The notes below the pieces were generated by a model that was given only the letters and a program-made list of their open reading frames with translations, was not told where the DNA came from and ran no database searches. Of a stretch of DNA of 64,000 nucleotides, positions 9,079 to 17,476 are shown piece after piece. Within the stretch, counting starts at the first letter, position 1, and every line of letters begins with the position of its first letter. Source of the DNA: JAEULH01 sp963789785 (GTDB lineage Bacteria; Pseudomonadota; Alphaproteobacteria; Rhodospirillales; Defluviicoccaceae); NCBI GenBank assembly GCA_963789785.1, contig CAWBNC010000003.1:62001-126000 (forward strand), read 5' to 3'. Position numbers and translations under genes: made by a program.

Positions 9079-10551
9079 ATGCACATCATTCACGTCTCAG
9101 CAGAACTGGCACCTGTGGCCAAGGTCGGCGGCCTCGCCGATGTCGTCTATGGCCTCAGCCGCGAGATCGAGATCAGAGGTAATACGGTCGAGGTCATCCT
9201 CCCGAAGTACGACTGCATGTGGTACGATGAGATCTGGGGCCTCCACAAGATCTACGACGATCTCTGGGTGCCGTGGTACAGCGCATCGGTGCAGTGCTCC
9301 GTCTGGTTCGGCTTCGTGCACGGCCGCAAATGCTACTTCATCGAGCCCCACTCGCAGGAGAACTTCTTCAACCGCGGCTCGTTCTACGGCTTCAACGACG
9401 ACCCGATGCGCTTCGCCTTCTTCTGCCGGGCGGTTATGGAGTACCTGTTCAAGTCCGGCAAACGGCCGGACATCATCCATTGTCACGATTGGCAGACCGG
9501 TCTTCTGCCGGTCCTTCTCTACGATGTCTACGCGCGCATGGGTATGGAGCAGCAGCGCGTCTGCTACACCATCCACAATTTCAAGCACCAGGGCATTACC
9601 GGGGAGTCGATCCTGTGGGCAACCGGGCTGGGCCGGCCGGAGTACTACTTCCACCACGATCGGCTGCTGGACAATTTCAATAACACCGCCATCAACCTGA
9701 TGAAGGGCGGTATCGTCTATTCCAACTATATCACCACCGTCTCCCCGCATCATTCCTGGGAGGCCCGCTATACCGACCAGGGCTATGGCCTCGGCCAGAC
9801 CCTGGCGATCCATCACTACAAGTTTTCGGGCGTGCTCAACGGGGTCGACTACGACCTTTGGAACCCGGAGATCGACCGATTCATTCCGTCGCACTACACC
9901 GTCTGGAACGTCGATGGTAAGTACCCCAACAAGGACGCCCTGCGCGAACGGCACTGGTTGCGCAAGGAATTCAAGCCGCTCATCGCGTACGTCGGCCGGC
10001 TCGACGCGCAGAAGGGCGTGCACCTCATCCAGCACGCGATGTTCTACGCCCTTGAGCATGGCGCCCAGTTCATCCTGCTCGGCGCCGGCGGCGACAGCGG
10101 GATCAACAACCACTTCTGGCACCTGAAGCACTACCTGAACGACAACGCCAATTGCCACCTCGAAATCGGCTTCAACGAGCAGCTCGCCCACCAGATCTAC
10201 GCGGGCGCCGACATCATCGTCGTCCCCAGCCTCTTCGAGCCGTGCGGCCTCGCCCAGATGATCGCCATGCGCTACGGCGCGGTTCCGGTCGTGCGGGCCG
10301 TCGGCGGCCTTGTCGACACCGTCTTCGACCGCGACAACTCCGACAAGCTGCCGGAGGAGCGCAACGGTTACGTTTTCCGCGACGCGGATTTCGCCGGCAT
10401 CGAGTCGGCGCTCAGCCGGGCGATCGGCCTGTGGTACGACCATCCCAAGGAGTTCCGCCGGCTGATCACCAATGGCATGGCCGCGGACTACTCATGGGCG
10501 CGCTCGGGCGAGCACTACCTCGGCATCTACGACTACATCCGGGTCAAGTAA
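9079..10551 (+). CDS. glgA: Glycogen synthase (GT5)
   Basis: This 490-residue GT5 glycogen synthase would add glucose from ADP- or UDP-glucose to growing alpha-1,4 chains. The N-terminal block HVSAELAPVAKVGGLADVV carries the KxGGL nucleotide-sugar loop at about residues 15-19. HCHDWQTGLLP lies near 140, VGRLDAQKG near 310, and the C-terminal FEPCGLAQMIAMRYG near 390. It sits downstream of glgP on the same strand. The glucose donor cannot be settled from sequence by eye. Confidence 0.94.
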   Translation: MHIIHVSAELAPVAKVGGLADVVYGLSREIEIRGNTVEVILPKYDCMWYDEIWGLHKIYDDLWVPWYSASVQCSVWFGFVHGRKCYFIEPHSQENFFNRGSFYGFNDDPMRFAFFCRAVMEYLFKSGKRPDIIHCHDWQTGLLPVLLYDVYARMGMEQQRVCYTIHNFKHQGITGESILWATGLGRPEYYFHHDRLLDNFNNTAINLMKGGIVYSNYITTVSPHHSWEARYTDQGYGLGQTLAIHHYKFSGVLNGVDYDLWNPEIDRFIPSHYTVWNVDGKYPNKDALRERHWLRKEFKPLIAYVGRLDAQKGVHLIQHAMFYALEHGAQFILLGAGGDSGINNHFWHLKHYLNDNANCHLEIGFNEQLAHQIYAGADIIVVPSLFEPCGLAQMIAMRYGAVPVVRAVGGLVDTVFDRDNSDKLPEERNGYVFRDADFAGIESALSRAIGLWYDHPKEFRRLITNGMAADYSWARSGEHYLGIYDYIRVK

Positions 10552-10691
10552 CGCCGTGTAGCGACGGCGCGCCGACGCCGGTATTCATCGTCCCGAGTCG
10601 GATCCCCCGGTCCAGCCGGACCCGGCTGTCCGGCGATGCGAGCGGGATCGACGGAATACACCGCCGTCCCTTGCGTCTGCGAGAAGACCGG

Positions 10692-11099
10692 TCAGTCGAA
10701 CAGCGCCGCCACCGGTCGCGGCAGAACCTCGTCGGCCGTGATCGGGTTCTGCGCCCCGGCGTAGTAGCGAAGCTCCCCCGCTTCGTCGAATAGGGGGCGT
10801 ATGCGCAGCCGGTTCCAGAACGGCTGGCCGTTCTTGCAATAATTCAAAAGATCGACAGTGATCTCTTCGCGTGCGGCCAAGGCGTCACGAATCGCCTGCA
10901 CCGCCGCGGGATCGGTATCCGGGCCCTGGAGGAACCGGCAGTTGCGCCCAAGCGCTTCGGCGGCGGTATAGCCGGTCTGGCGCTCGAACTCGTCGCTGAC
11001 GAAGATCAGCGGGTTGTCGGGGCGCGACGGATCGCTGATGACGACGCTGAGCTCGCGCTCGTCATCGCGCAGGAGCGGTTGCCGCTTCGCCGTCGCCAT
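10692..11099 (-). CDS. Short LOV-domain blue-light photoreceptor
   Basis: The 135-residue protein is a single PAS domain of LOV type. It has the photoactive cysteine motif GRNCRFLQG (Cys54), which in LOV proteins forms a light-driven adduct with flavin. The flavin-contacting Asn and Gln are present too (NYCKNGQPFWN with Asn86 and Asn96, then Gln117). There is no effector domain, so it must signal through a partner or dimer change. It lies 99 bases after glpF on the same strand and may share its transcript. The ATG at 11099 has only a weak ribosome site. A strong GGGAGG serves an out-of-frame ATG 25 bases upstream. Confidence 0.85.
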   Translation of the reverse strand: MATAKRQPLLRDDERELSVVISDPSRPDNPLIFVSDEFERQTGYTAAEALGRNCRFLQGPDTDPAAVQAIRDALAAREEITVDLLNYCKNGQPFWNRLRIRPLFDEAGELRYYAGAQNPITADEVLPRPVAALFD

Positions 11100-11124
11100 A
11101 TCCGCCGTAATGCGTATCTCTCAT
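11062..11124 (-). other. 20-codon out-of-frame upstream reading frame at the LOV gene start
   Basis: The ATG at 11124 sits five bases after GGGAGG, the best ribosome site in the area. It opens a 20-codon frame that ends at 11062, overlapping the first LOV codons in another frame. It might be a leader peptide that couples or limits LOV translation, or a sign of a base error near the LOV start. Confidence 0.35.
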
Positions 11125-11198
11125 GTTCGCCTCCCTTGACGTCGCCCTGCGTCGTCAGTGATACGCCGCAAGTTTCGCCCCGGGTCAGTCGTCCCGCC

Positions 11199-11933
11199 TT
11201 AACGGAAGTGAATACTCGCGGGATCGGCGAGCGCGAGATAGGCGACGGCGGCGATACCAGCGCCGATGAATGGCCCGACGACCGGAATCCAGGCGTAGGC
11301 CCAGTCGCTGTCGCGCTTGCCGCCGGGCATCGGCAGGATCCAGTGAACGATCCGCGGAGCGAGATCGCGCGCCGGGTTGATGGCGTAGCCGGTCGTCCCG
11401 CCGAGGCTGAGGCCGATGGCGAGAACCAGCAGGCCGACCGGCAGGGCGTCGAGGGCGCCGAGGCCGAACACCGAAACGGCGAGGAACAACACAGCGAAGA
11501 CAAGCAGGAATGTGCCGACGATCTCCGAGATGAGATTCGAGACGACGTCGCGGATCGCCGGGCCGGTGCAGAAGCAGGCCAGCTTCAGGTCGGGATCTTC
11601 CGTGATGGCGAAGTGGGGTCGGTAGAACAGCCAGACCAGAAGTGCGCCAAGACCGGCGCCGGCGAACTGGGCCAGCAGGTACATTGGCACCTTGGCCCAC
11701 TCGAACTTGCCGGCGATGGCCAGACCGACCGTCACAGCCGGGTTGATGTGGGCGCCGCTGAACGCCGCGACGGTAAAGACGGCGACGAACACAGCCATCC
11801 CCCAGCCCCAGGTGATGACGATCCAGCCCGCGTTTTGCCCCTTCGTACCGGTCAAGAGCACGTTCGCGACCACGCCGTTGCCGAGAAGAATCAGAATCGC
11901 CGTACCGATGAATTCGCCCAACACCGGGGTCAT
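11199..11933 (-). CDS. glpF: Glycerol uptake facilitator (aquaglyceroporin)
   Basis: A 244-residue MIP-family channel that lets glycerol cross the inner membrane. Both pore motifs are present: GAHINPAVT near residue 65 and GYAINPARD near residue 190. The Asp after the second NPA-Arg marks glycerol facilitators rather than strict aquaporins. Several hydrophobic membrane spans are evident. The open frame extends upstream to 12518 but that part is a shadow of glpD. The ATG at 11933 is preceded by GGGGAGG. It is the third gene of a glpK-glpD-glpF operon. Confidence 0.94.
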   Translation of the reverse strand: MTPVLGEFIGTAILILLGNGVVANVLLTGTKGQNAGWIVITWGWGMAVFVAVFTVAAFSGAHINPAVTVGLAIAGKFEWAKVPMYLLAQFAGAGLGALLVWLFYRPHFAITEDPDLKLACFCTGPAIRDVVSNLISEIVGTFLLVFAVLFLAVSVFGLGALDALPVGLLVLAIGLSLGGTTGYAINPARDLAPRIVHWILPMPGGKRDSDWAYAWIPVVGPFIGAGIAAVAYLALADPASIHFR

Positions 11934-12004
11934 TGCCGGCCTCCCCTGTACCTGACGGTTGTGTTGTCTCGCCGTGCGGCCTCTCGTGCCTGTCGGTCCG
12001 CAGC

Positions 12005-13642
12005 TCAGGCGCTGCGGACCGCGGGCGGCTCCATGTGCTCGGCCGGCGCGAAGTATTCGTCGACCTTCTCCTGCGCCTGGTCGCCGAACAGGATCGTGCA
12101 GGCCTCCAGCAGGCCAGGCGAGTTGCGGATGTCCTCCTGACGGACGACGAGCGCGATCTTGGATCGACGGCGGAGAAAATCCTCGAGTTTGACCACCATC
12201 TCGCGGCGCGCAGTCTCCTGCAGCTCGCAGCGGATGTACTCCGTCGCCTTGATCAACACCTCGGCCTGGCGCGGGTCGCGACGGATGTCTTCGAGCAGAC
12301 CGAACGCGCCCGCGCCGTAGCGTCGCCACAGCCGCTGGGTCAACTTCTCCGAAGATTCGGTCGCGGTGTAGGAGTCCAGATCCATCAGCGCGGCCTGATG
12401 TTCGAATTCCTTTCGGGATTCTTCCGCCGGCTCGCCATACCAGCGGTGGTCGGGATAACGGAGGTCGACGCCCATGTCGGCCACGTGGGCGCTGACTTCG
12501 TCGCCGACGTTGATGCAATCGGTGAGCTTGCCGCCGAAGATGCTGATGTGCGCATCGGCGCGGTTGACCTCGATTGCGTGCTTGCGCGAAAGCTGGAGGA
12601 AATCGCGCTCCCCGCCCGCCTCGCCGCGAATGACCAGCGGCCGCACGCCCCAGCGTTCGGCGATGATATCGCGCCGGGTCAGCGGCTTGCTCAGGCTCAG
12701 CTTGTCGTTGACGTTCCTGAGAATGAAGTCGCGATCCTCATCGGTGACTTCGGTATAGGGGCTGTCGACCCGGGTGTCGGTGGTGCCGATGCAGGTCCGC
12801 GCCCCCATGGGAATGACGAAGAACAGCCGCCCATCCGAAGCGAACAGCGTCAGCACCCGCTTGTGCGGCGTGAGCTGATCGACGATGAGATGAACGCCCT
12901 TGGAGAAGACGTGATGATGTTCGGTCTTCTGCCCGGTCTTGGCGTTGTGGTCGTCGACGAAAGGCCCGGCCGCGTTGACCACCGCCCGCGCGCGGATCTC
13001 AAACGTGCGACCGTCGATGACATCGCGGACCTGCGTCACCCAAATCCCGTTCTCGCGGCGCGCGCCCTGCGACTCGACGTAGTTGGCGGCGATGCAGCCG
13101 TTGTTCAGCGCCGAGCGGATGAACTTGAAGACAAAGCGCGAATCGTTGTCGTGCAGGTAAGCGTCGGAGTACTCGAAACCACCGCCGGTCCGATCGACGT
13201 CGAGAATCCCTTCCTCCCGACGCATGGTCTCACGCGATAACAGCCGCGGCGGCCGGGTGAAGCCGTTGCCCATGAACCAGTAAAGCCAGGCGCCGGCCCA
13301 CAGCTTCAGCCGGCTGTGACGGAACCCCGTAGGCACGCCGGTGTAGAAGCGGATTTCCTGAACGATCGACGGAAAGCTGCGGATCAGGTGGTTGCGGCTG
13401 AGGCAGAGCTTGCGCACCAGCAGGAAGTCGTAGGTCTCCATGTATTTGATCCCGCCCCAGGCGAGATTGGAAGACTGCTGGCTGGTGAACCCGGCCCAGT
13501 CGCCGCGGTCGATCAGCGCCACCTTCGCGCCCTTGCCCGACAGCGCCGCCGCCGACACCGCGCCGTTGATGCCGCCGCCGATGACGAGCACGTCGAACTG
13601 CGCCTGATCGAGCTTCTCGATGTTGCTTTGCCTCAGCGTCAT
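12005..13642 (-). CDS. glpD: Aerobic glycerol-3-phosphate dehydrogenase (FAD-dependent)
   Basis: The 545-residue protein oxidises glycerol 3-phosphate to dihydroxyacetone phosphate and feeds electrons to quinone at the inner membrane. The FAD-binding motif VLVIGGGINGA is near residue 20. Conserved blocks SNLAWGGIKYMETYDF, VNAAGPFVDDH and ISIFGGKLTD follow. The ATG at 13642 has AGGGAGA before it; the frame upstream of that is not coding. It lies 25 bases after glpK and 71 bases before glpF. Confidence 0.95.
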   Translation of the reverse strand: MTLRQSNIEKLDQAQFDVLVIGGGINGAVSAAALSGKGAKVALIDRGDWAGFTSQQSSNLAWGGIKYMETYDFLLVRKLCLSRNHLIRSFPSIVQEIRFYTGVPTGFRHSRLKLWAGAWLYWFMGNGFTRPPRLLSRETMRREEGILDVDRTGGGFEYSDAYLHDNDSRFVFKFIRSALNNGCIAANYVESQGARRENGIWVTQVRDVIDGRTFEIRARAVVNAAGPFVDDHNAKTGQKTEHHHVFSKGVHLIVDQLTPHKRVLTLFASDGRLFFVIPMGARTCIGTTDTRVDSPYTEVTDEDRDFILRNVNDKLSLSKPLTRRDIIAERWGVRPLVIRGEAGGERDFLQLSRKHAIEVNRADAHISIFGGKLTDCINVGDEVSAHVADMGVDLRYPDHRWYGEPAEESRKEFEHQAALMDLDSYTATESSEKLTQRLWRRYGAGAFGLLEDIRRDPRQAEVLIKATEYIRCELQETARREMVVKLEDFLRRRSKIALVVRQEDIRNSPGLLEACTILFGDQAQEKVDEYFAPAEHMEPPAVRSA

Positions 13643-13667
13643 CGGATCTCCCTTCGTCCCTCTCGCT

Positions 13668-15173
13668 TCAGTCGCGGGCCCAGTCGCGGGCCCGGCGCAC
13701 CGCCTCGCGCCACTTGTCGTGCAGGCGGGCGCGCTCGGCTTCGTCCATCTCCGGATCGTAATGGCGGGCGAGCTTCCATTTCTTGTCGATCTCGGCCCGG
13801 CTCGACCAGAATCCGGTGGCAAGACCGGCGAGGAAGGCCGCGCCCAGCGCTGTCGTTTCGGCGACCTCGGGAACGTCGATGGGAACGCCCAGAATGTCGG
13901 ACTGGAACTGCATCAGGAAGCTGTTCACCGACGCACCGCCGTCGCACCGCAACTCCTTGAGCTTGATCCCGGAGTCGCGTTCCATCGCCTCGACCACGTC
14001 GCGGGTCTGGTAGCACATGCTCTCCAGCGCCGCGCGGGCGAGGTGGGCGCGCGTCGTTCCCCGGGTCAGGCCAAGGATGGTGCCACGGGCGTAGGGATCC
14101 CAGTGCGGCGCGCCGAGCCCGACCAGCGCCGGGACGAAGTAGACGTCGTCGTTGCCCTCGAGCGAGCGGGCGAGCGGCTCGGTTTCGGCGGCGCTCTTGA
14201 TAATGCCAAGGCCGTCGCGGAGCCACTGAACGCCGGCGCCGGTGATGAAGATCGCCCCTTCGAGCGCATACTCCACCGGTTCGTCGCCGATCCCCCAGGC
14301 GATCGTCGTCAGCAGCTTTTCCTTGCTGATAACGGGCTTCGTTCCCGTGTTCATCAGCACGAACGAGCCGGTGCCGTAGGTGTTCTTGGCGAGGCCCTCG
14401 CCATAGCACGCCTGACCGAACAGCGCCGCCTGCTGATCGCCGGCAATGCCGCTGACAGGGATATTCGAGGTTTCGAAGAAGCGGCCGGGATCGGTGGTGC
14501 CGTAGATCGCCGACGACGGCCGCACCGTCGGAAGGATCGCGTGCGGAATGCCCATGATCTCCAGGAGCTCGTCGTCCCAGGCCAGATCGTGGATGTTGTA
14601 GAGCAGCGTTCGCGAGGCGTTCGAGTAATCGGTGATGTGCGCCCTGCCGCCGGTGAGTTGCCAGACCAGCCAACTGTCGATGGTGCCGAAGGCGATCTCG
14701 CCGCGCATCGCGCGCGCGCGCAGGCCGTCGATGTGCTCGAGCATCCATCGGACCTTGGTGCCCGAGAAGTAGGAATCGATGACCAGTCCGGTTTTGGCGC
14801 GGACCGTCTCCTCGATGCCCTGAGCCTTCAGTTCGTCACAGTACTCGGCCGTCCGCCGGTCCTGCCAGACGATGGCGTGCGACACGGGCTCGCCGCTGTG
14901 ACGGTCCCAAAGAATTGCCGTCTCGCGCTGGTTGGTGATACCAATGGCGTTCAAGTCGCGCGCATTTATTCCCGCGTTCGCCAGAGCCCGCCCCATGACG
15001 CCGAGGCTGACCGACCAGATCTCGTTGGCATCGTGCTCGACCCAACCTGGCTTCGGGTAGTACTGGCGAAACTCTGAATAGTCGCGGCCGCGAATGTTGC
15101 CGTCGTGATCGAAGATAAGGACCGTTGTTCCGGTCGTTCCCTGATCGATCGCCAGCACAAATTTTTCCGCCAA
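13668..15173 (-). CDS. glpK: Glycerol kinase
   Basis: The 501-residue FGGY kinase phosphorylates glycerol to glycerol 3-phosphate. The ATP-binding start AIDQGTTGTT is at residues 8-17, with SGIAGDQQAALFGQ near 260 and the C-terminal ETTALGAAFLAGLATG. The start codon is TTG, supported by GGGAGGG seven bases upstream and by alignment of the family N-terminus. It is the first gene of the glp operon and is divergent from the GlpV-type gene. Confidence 0.96.
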   Translation of the reverse strand: MAEKFVLAIDQGTTGTTVLIFDHDGNIRGRDYSEFRQYYPKPGWVEHDANEIWSVSLGVMGRALANAGINARDLNAIGITNQRETAILWDRHSGEPVSHAIVWQDRRTAEYCDELKAQGIEETVRAKTGLVIDSYFSGTKVRWMLEHIDGLRARAMRGEIAFGTIDSWLVWQLTGGRAHITDYSNASRTLLYNIHDLAWDDELLEIMGIPHAILPTVRPSSAIYGTTDPGRFFETSNIPVSGIAGDQQAALFGQACYGEGLAKNTYGTGSFVLMNTGTKPVISKEKLLTTIAWGIGDEPVEYALEGAIFITGAGVQWLRDGLGIIKSAAETEPLARSLEGNDDVYFVPALVGLGAPHWDPYARGTILGLTRGTTRAHLARAALESMCYQTRDVVEAMERDSGIKLKELRCDGGASVNSFLMQFQSDILGVPIDVPEVAETTALGAAFLAGLATGFWSSRAEIDKKWKLARHYDPEMDEAERARLHDKWREAVRRARDWARD

Positions 15174-15358
15174 GTCTTGCCCTCCCTAGGCTTTTGTCTT
15201 TTCACGGCATAAGCAATGGGTCGGATTATTTGCCGATCCGATGCCTTCTCCCCCGATGACTTTATTGCTATTAACAATTACTTTTCGAAAGTGTACCTGA
15301 TAAGCTTCGGAGCCTGCAAAATAAAAATCCGGCTCCGGCAGCGAACCAGGAGGAAAAG
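15174..15358. promoter_or_regulatory. Divergent glpK / glpV promoter region with candidate operator
   Basis: This AT-rich gap separates two divergent glycerol genes. At 15280-15292 it holds the palindrome ACTTTTCGAAAGT (arms ACTTT and AAAGT around TCG). DeoR-family regulators such as GlpR often bind TTTCG-type repeats, so it is a plausible operator. No glpR gene is in the window, so this is inference. Confidence 0.4.
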
Positions 15359-17131
15359 ATGTCTCTGCCCCGCTCCCTCCCTCGCCTCTTCGGCATCACG
15401 CGGCGCGCTTTGCTCAAGGGCCTGGGCGGCTTCGGCCTGAGCGCCGCGCTGCCGTCGCCGGCGTCGGCCCAGTCCGCCGCGAGCGATTCCGCGGCCCGCC
15501 GGTGGATCCTCGGGGAATTCCAGCCGTCGACCTTGTCCTTTGATCAGCAGATGGCGGAAATGGCCTTCTTCGCCCGCGCCGCGGAGCCGTTTCGCGGCCG
15601 GCAGATCTACGTCGTTTCGGAAACGCTCCCGACCCACGAGTACGAGGCGCGCGTGCTGGCGCGGGCGTTTCGCGAAATCACCGGCATCAGCGTCATTCAA
15701 GAGCTGGTCCACGAGGGCGAGCTGATCATGCGCCTGGAACAGCAGCTGACCTCCGGTCGCGATCTCTACGACGCGTACGTCAACAACTCCGATCTCATCG
15801 GCACGCACTACCGCTACGGCAAGACGGTGCCATTGAGCGACTGGATCGGCGGCGACGGCGCCGCCTTCACCCTGCCGAGCCTCGACCTCGACGACTTCAT
15901 CGGCCTCAGCTTCACCACCGGCCCCGACGGCAAGGTGTACCAGCTGCCGGATCAGCAGTTCGCCAACCTCTACTGGTTCCGTTACGACTGGTTCCAGCGC
16001 GACGCCCTGCGCGACGGCTTCCAGGCGCGCTACGGCTATCCCCTCGGCGTCCCGCTCAACTGGAAGGCCTACGAGGATATCGCCGACTTCTTTACCAACA
16101 CCGTCCGCGAAATCGACGGCGAGCGGATCTGGGGACACATGGACTACGGCAAGCGCGACCCGTCGCTCGGGTGGCGCTTCACCGACGCCTGGCTGGCAAT
16201 GGCGGGCGTCGGCGATCCTGGGCTGCCCAACGGCGTCCCGGTGGACGAATGGGGCATCCGGGTCGAGGACTGTCAACCGGTCGGCTCCAGCGTCAGCCGC
16301 GGCGGCGCAACCAACGGTCCGGCGGCGGTTTACGCTCTGCGCAAGTATCTCGAATGGCTCGATCGATACGCGCCCCCGGAGGCGAAGGAGATGACCTTCT
16401 CCGACGCCGGACCGGTGCCGGGACAGGGCCGCATCGCTCAGCAGATCTTCTGGTACACCGCGTTCACCGCGGACGTCTCGCGCCGCGGCCTGCCGGTGGT
16501 CGACAACGACGGCATGCCGAAGTGGCGGGTCGCGCCCTCGCCGCACGGGCCTTACTGGGAAGAGGGGATGAAGTCCGGCTACCAGGACTGCGGCGCCTGG
16601 ACGCTGCTGGAAAGCACACCTGTCGCGCGGCGCCAGGCGGCGTGGCTCTATGCCCAGTTCACCACCTGCAAGAGCGTTTCGCTCAAAAAGACGCTGGTCG
16701 GGCTCACCCCGATCCGCGCAAGCGACCTGAACTCCCGGGCAATGGCGGAGGCCGCGCCGCGGCTCGGCGGTCTGGTCGAGTTCTATCGCAGCCCGGCGCG
16801 GGTGATGTGGACGCCGACCGGAATCAACGTTCCGGACTATCCACTCATGGCGCAGCTATGGTGGACACGGATTGCCGAGGCGAGAAGCGGAAGGGGAACG
16901 CCGCAGCAGGTCATGGACGCGCTGGCCGCGGTGCAGGACGCGACCCTCGAACGCCTGGCCCAGAGCGGGAAGTTGAGCCGATGCGCGCCGAAGCTGAACC
17001 CCGCGCGCGATCCCGCATACTGGCTGGCGCAGCCCGGCGCGCCGAAACCTGCCCTTGCCGACGAGGAGGGTCAGGGCCGCACCATCGATTACGACGAACT
17101 GCTTGAGAGCTGGCGCAGCACCGGCACCTGA
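15359..17131 (+). CDS. glpV: GlpV-type glycerol ABC transporter substrate-binding protein
   Basis: A 590-residue periplasmic binding protein of the carbohydrate family 1 class. The N-terminus has a twin-arginine-like signal (TRRALLKGLGGFGLSAALP) ending at Ala-Ser-Ala-Gln near residue 37. The body, with HEYEARVLARAFREITGI, GKVYQLPDQQFANLYWFR and the late TPTGINVPDYPLMAQLWW, matches my memory of GlpV from the rhizobial glpSTPQV system. AGGAGG precedes the ATG. No GlpSTPQ permease or ATPase genes follow, so it is unaccompanied here. It faces away from glpK. Confidence 0.8.
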   Translation: MSLPRSLPRLFGITRRALLKGLGGFGLSAALPSPASAQSAASDSAARRWILGEFQPSTLSFDQQMAEMAFFARAAEPFRGRQIYVVSETLPTHEYEARVLARAFREITGISVIQELVHEGELIMRLEQQLTSGRDLYDAYVNNSDLIGTHYRYGKTVPLSDWIGGDGAAFTLPSLDLDDFIGLSFTTGPDGKVYQLPDQQFANLYWFRYDWFQRDALRDGFQARYGYPLGVPLNWKAYEDIADFFTNTVREIDGERIWGHMDYGKRDPSLGWRFTDAWLAMAGVGDPGLPNGVPVDEWGIRVEDCQPVGSSVSRGGATNGPAAVYALRKYLEWLDRYAPPEAKEMTFSDAGPVPGQGRIAQQIFWYTAFTADVSRRGLPVVDNDGMPKWRVAPSPHGPYWEEGMKSGYQDCGAWTLLESTPVARRQAAWLYAQFTTCKSVSLKKTLVGLTPIRASDLNSRAMAEAAPRLGGLVEFYRSPARVMWTPTGINVPDYPLMAQLWWTRIAEARSGRGTPQQVMDALAAVQDATLERLAQSGKLSRCAPKLNPARDPAYWLAQPGAPKPALADEEGQGRTIDYDELLESWRSTGT

Positions 17132-17147
17132 TCACGACCGGGCGCGG

Positions 17148-17402
17148 CTACTTCGCGGCCGGGTAGACCACCTTCCAGTCACGGGCCATATCGACCACGG
17201 TCCAGCCCTTGTCCGCCGCGACATCGAGCGCCCTGTCGAGGCGGCCCACCGGGATGTCGCGATCGTAGGCCCATTCGCGTTTCCCATCCGTATGGTGCAC
17301 GAAGAGGGCAAAGCGCGGCCCGGCGCCCGCGGTCGACCATCGGCCGGCGGGCGCGATGAACCCGCCTGAAGCGGGGTCAACCAACGCGCCCACAATGTAT
17401 GC
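17148..17402 (-). pseudogene. Remnant C-terminus of a HAD-family hydrolase
   Basis: The last roughly 84 codons before the stop read like the end of secreted HAD-superfamily phosphatases: FALFVHHTDGKREWAYDRD, VGRLDRALDVAADKGWTV, DMARDWKVVYP. No N-terminal half, with its nucleophile Asp motif, is found in any frame upstream. Genes of this kind often follow arylsulfatases, and this piece lies directly downstream of one on the same strand. It is most likely a deletion remnant. Confidence 0.6.
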
Positions 17403-17422
17403 CCGCTGCCCGCCAAGAACGG

Positions 17423-17453
17423 CCGGCACGCCCCGGTGGACAGGACGTGCCGG
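17423..17453. terminator. Hairpin after the arylsulfatase stop
   Basis: The arms CCGGCACG and CGTGCCGG pair perfectly across 15 bases, just downstream of the minus-strand arylsulfatase stop. No U-run follows, so terminator function is tentative. Confidence 0.3.
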
Positions 17454-17476
17454 TATCCGCAAAGTTGCGCCGGCTT

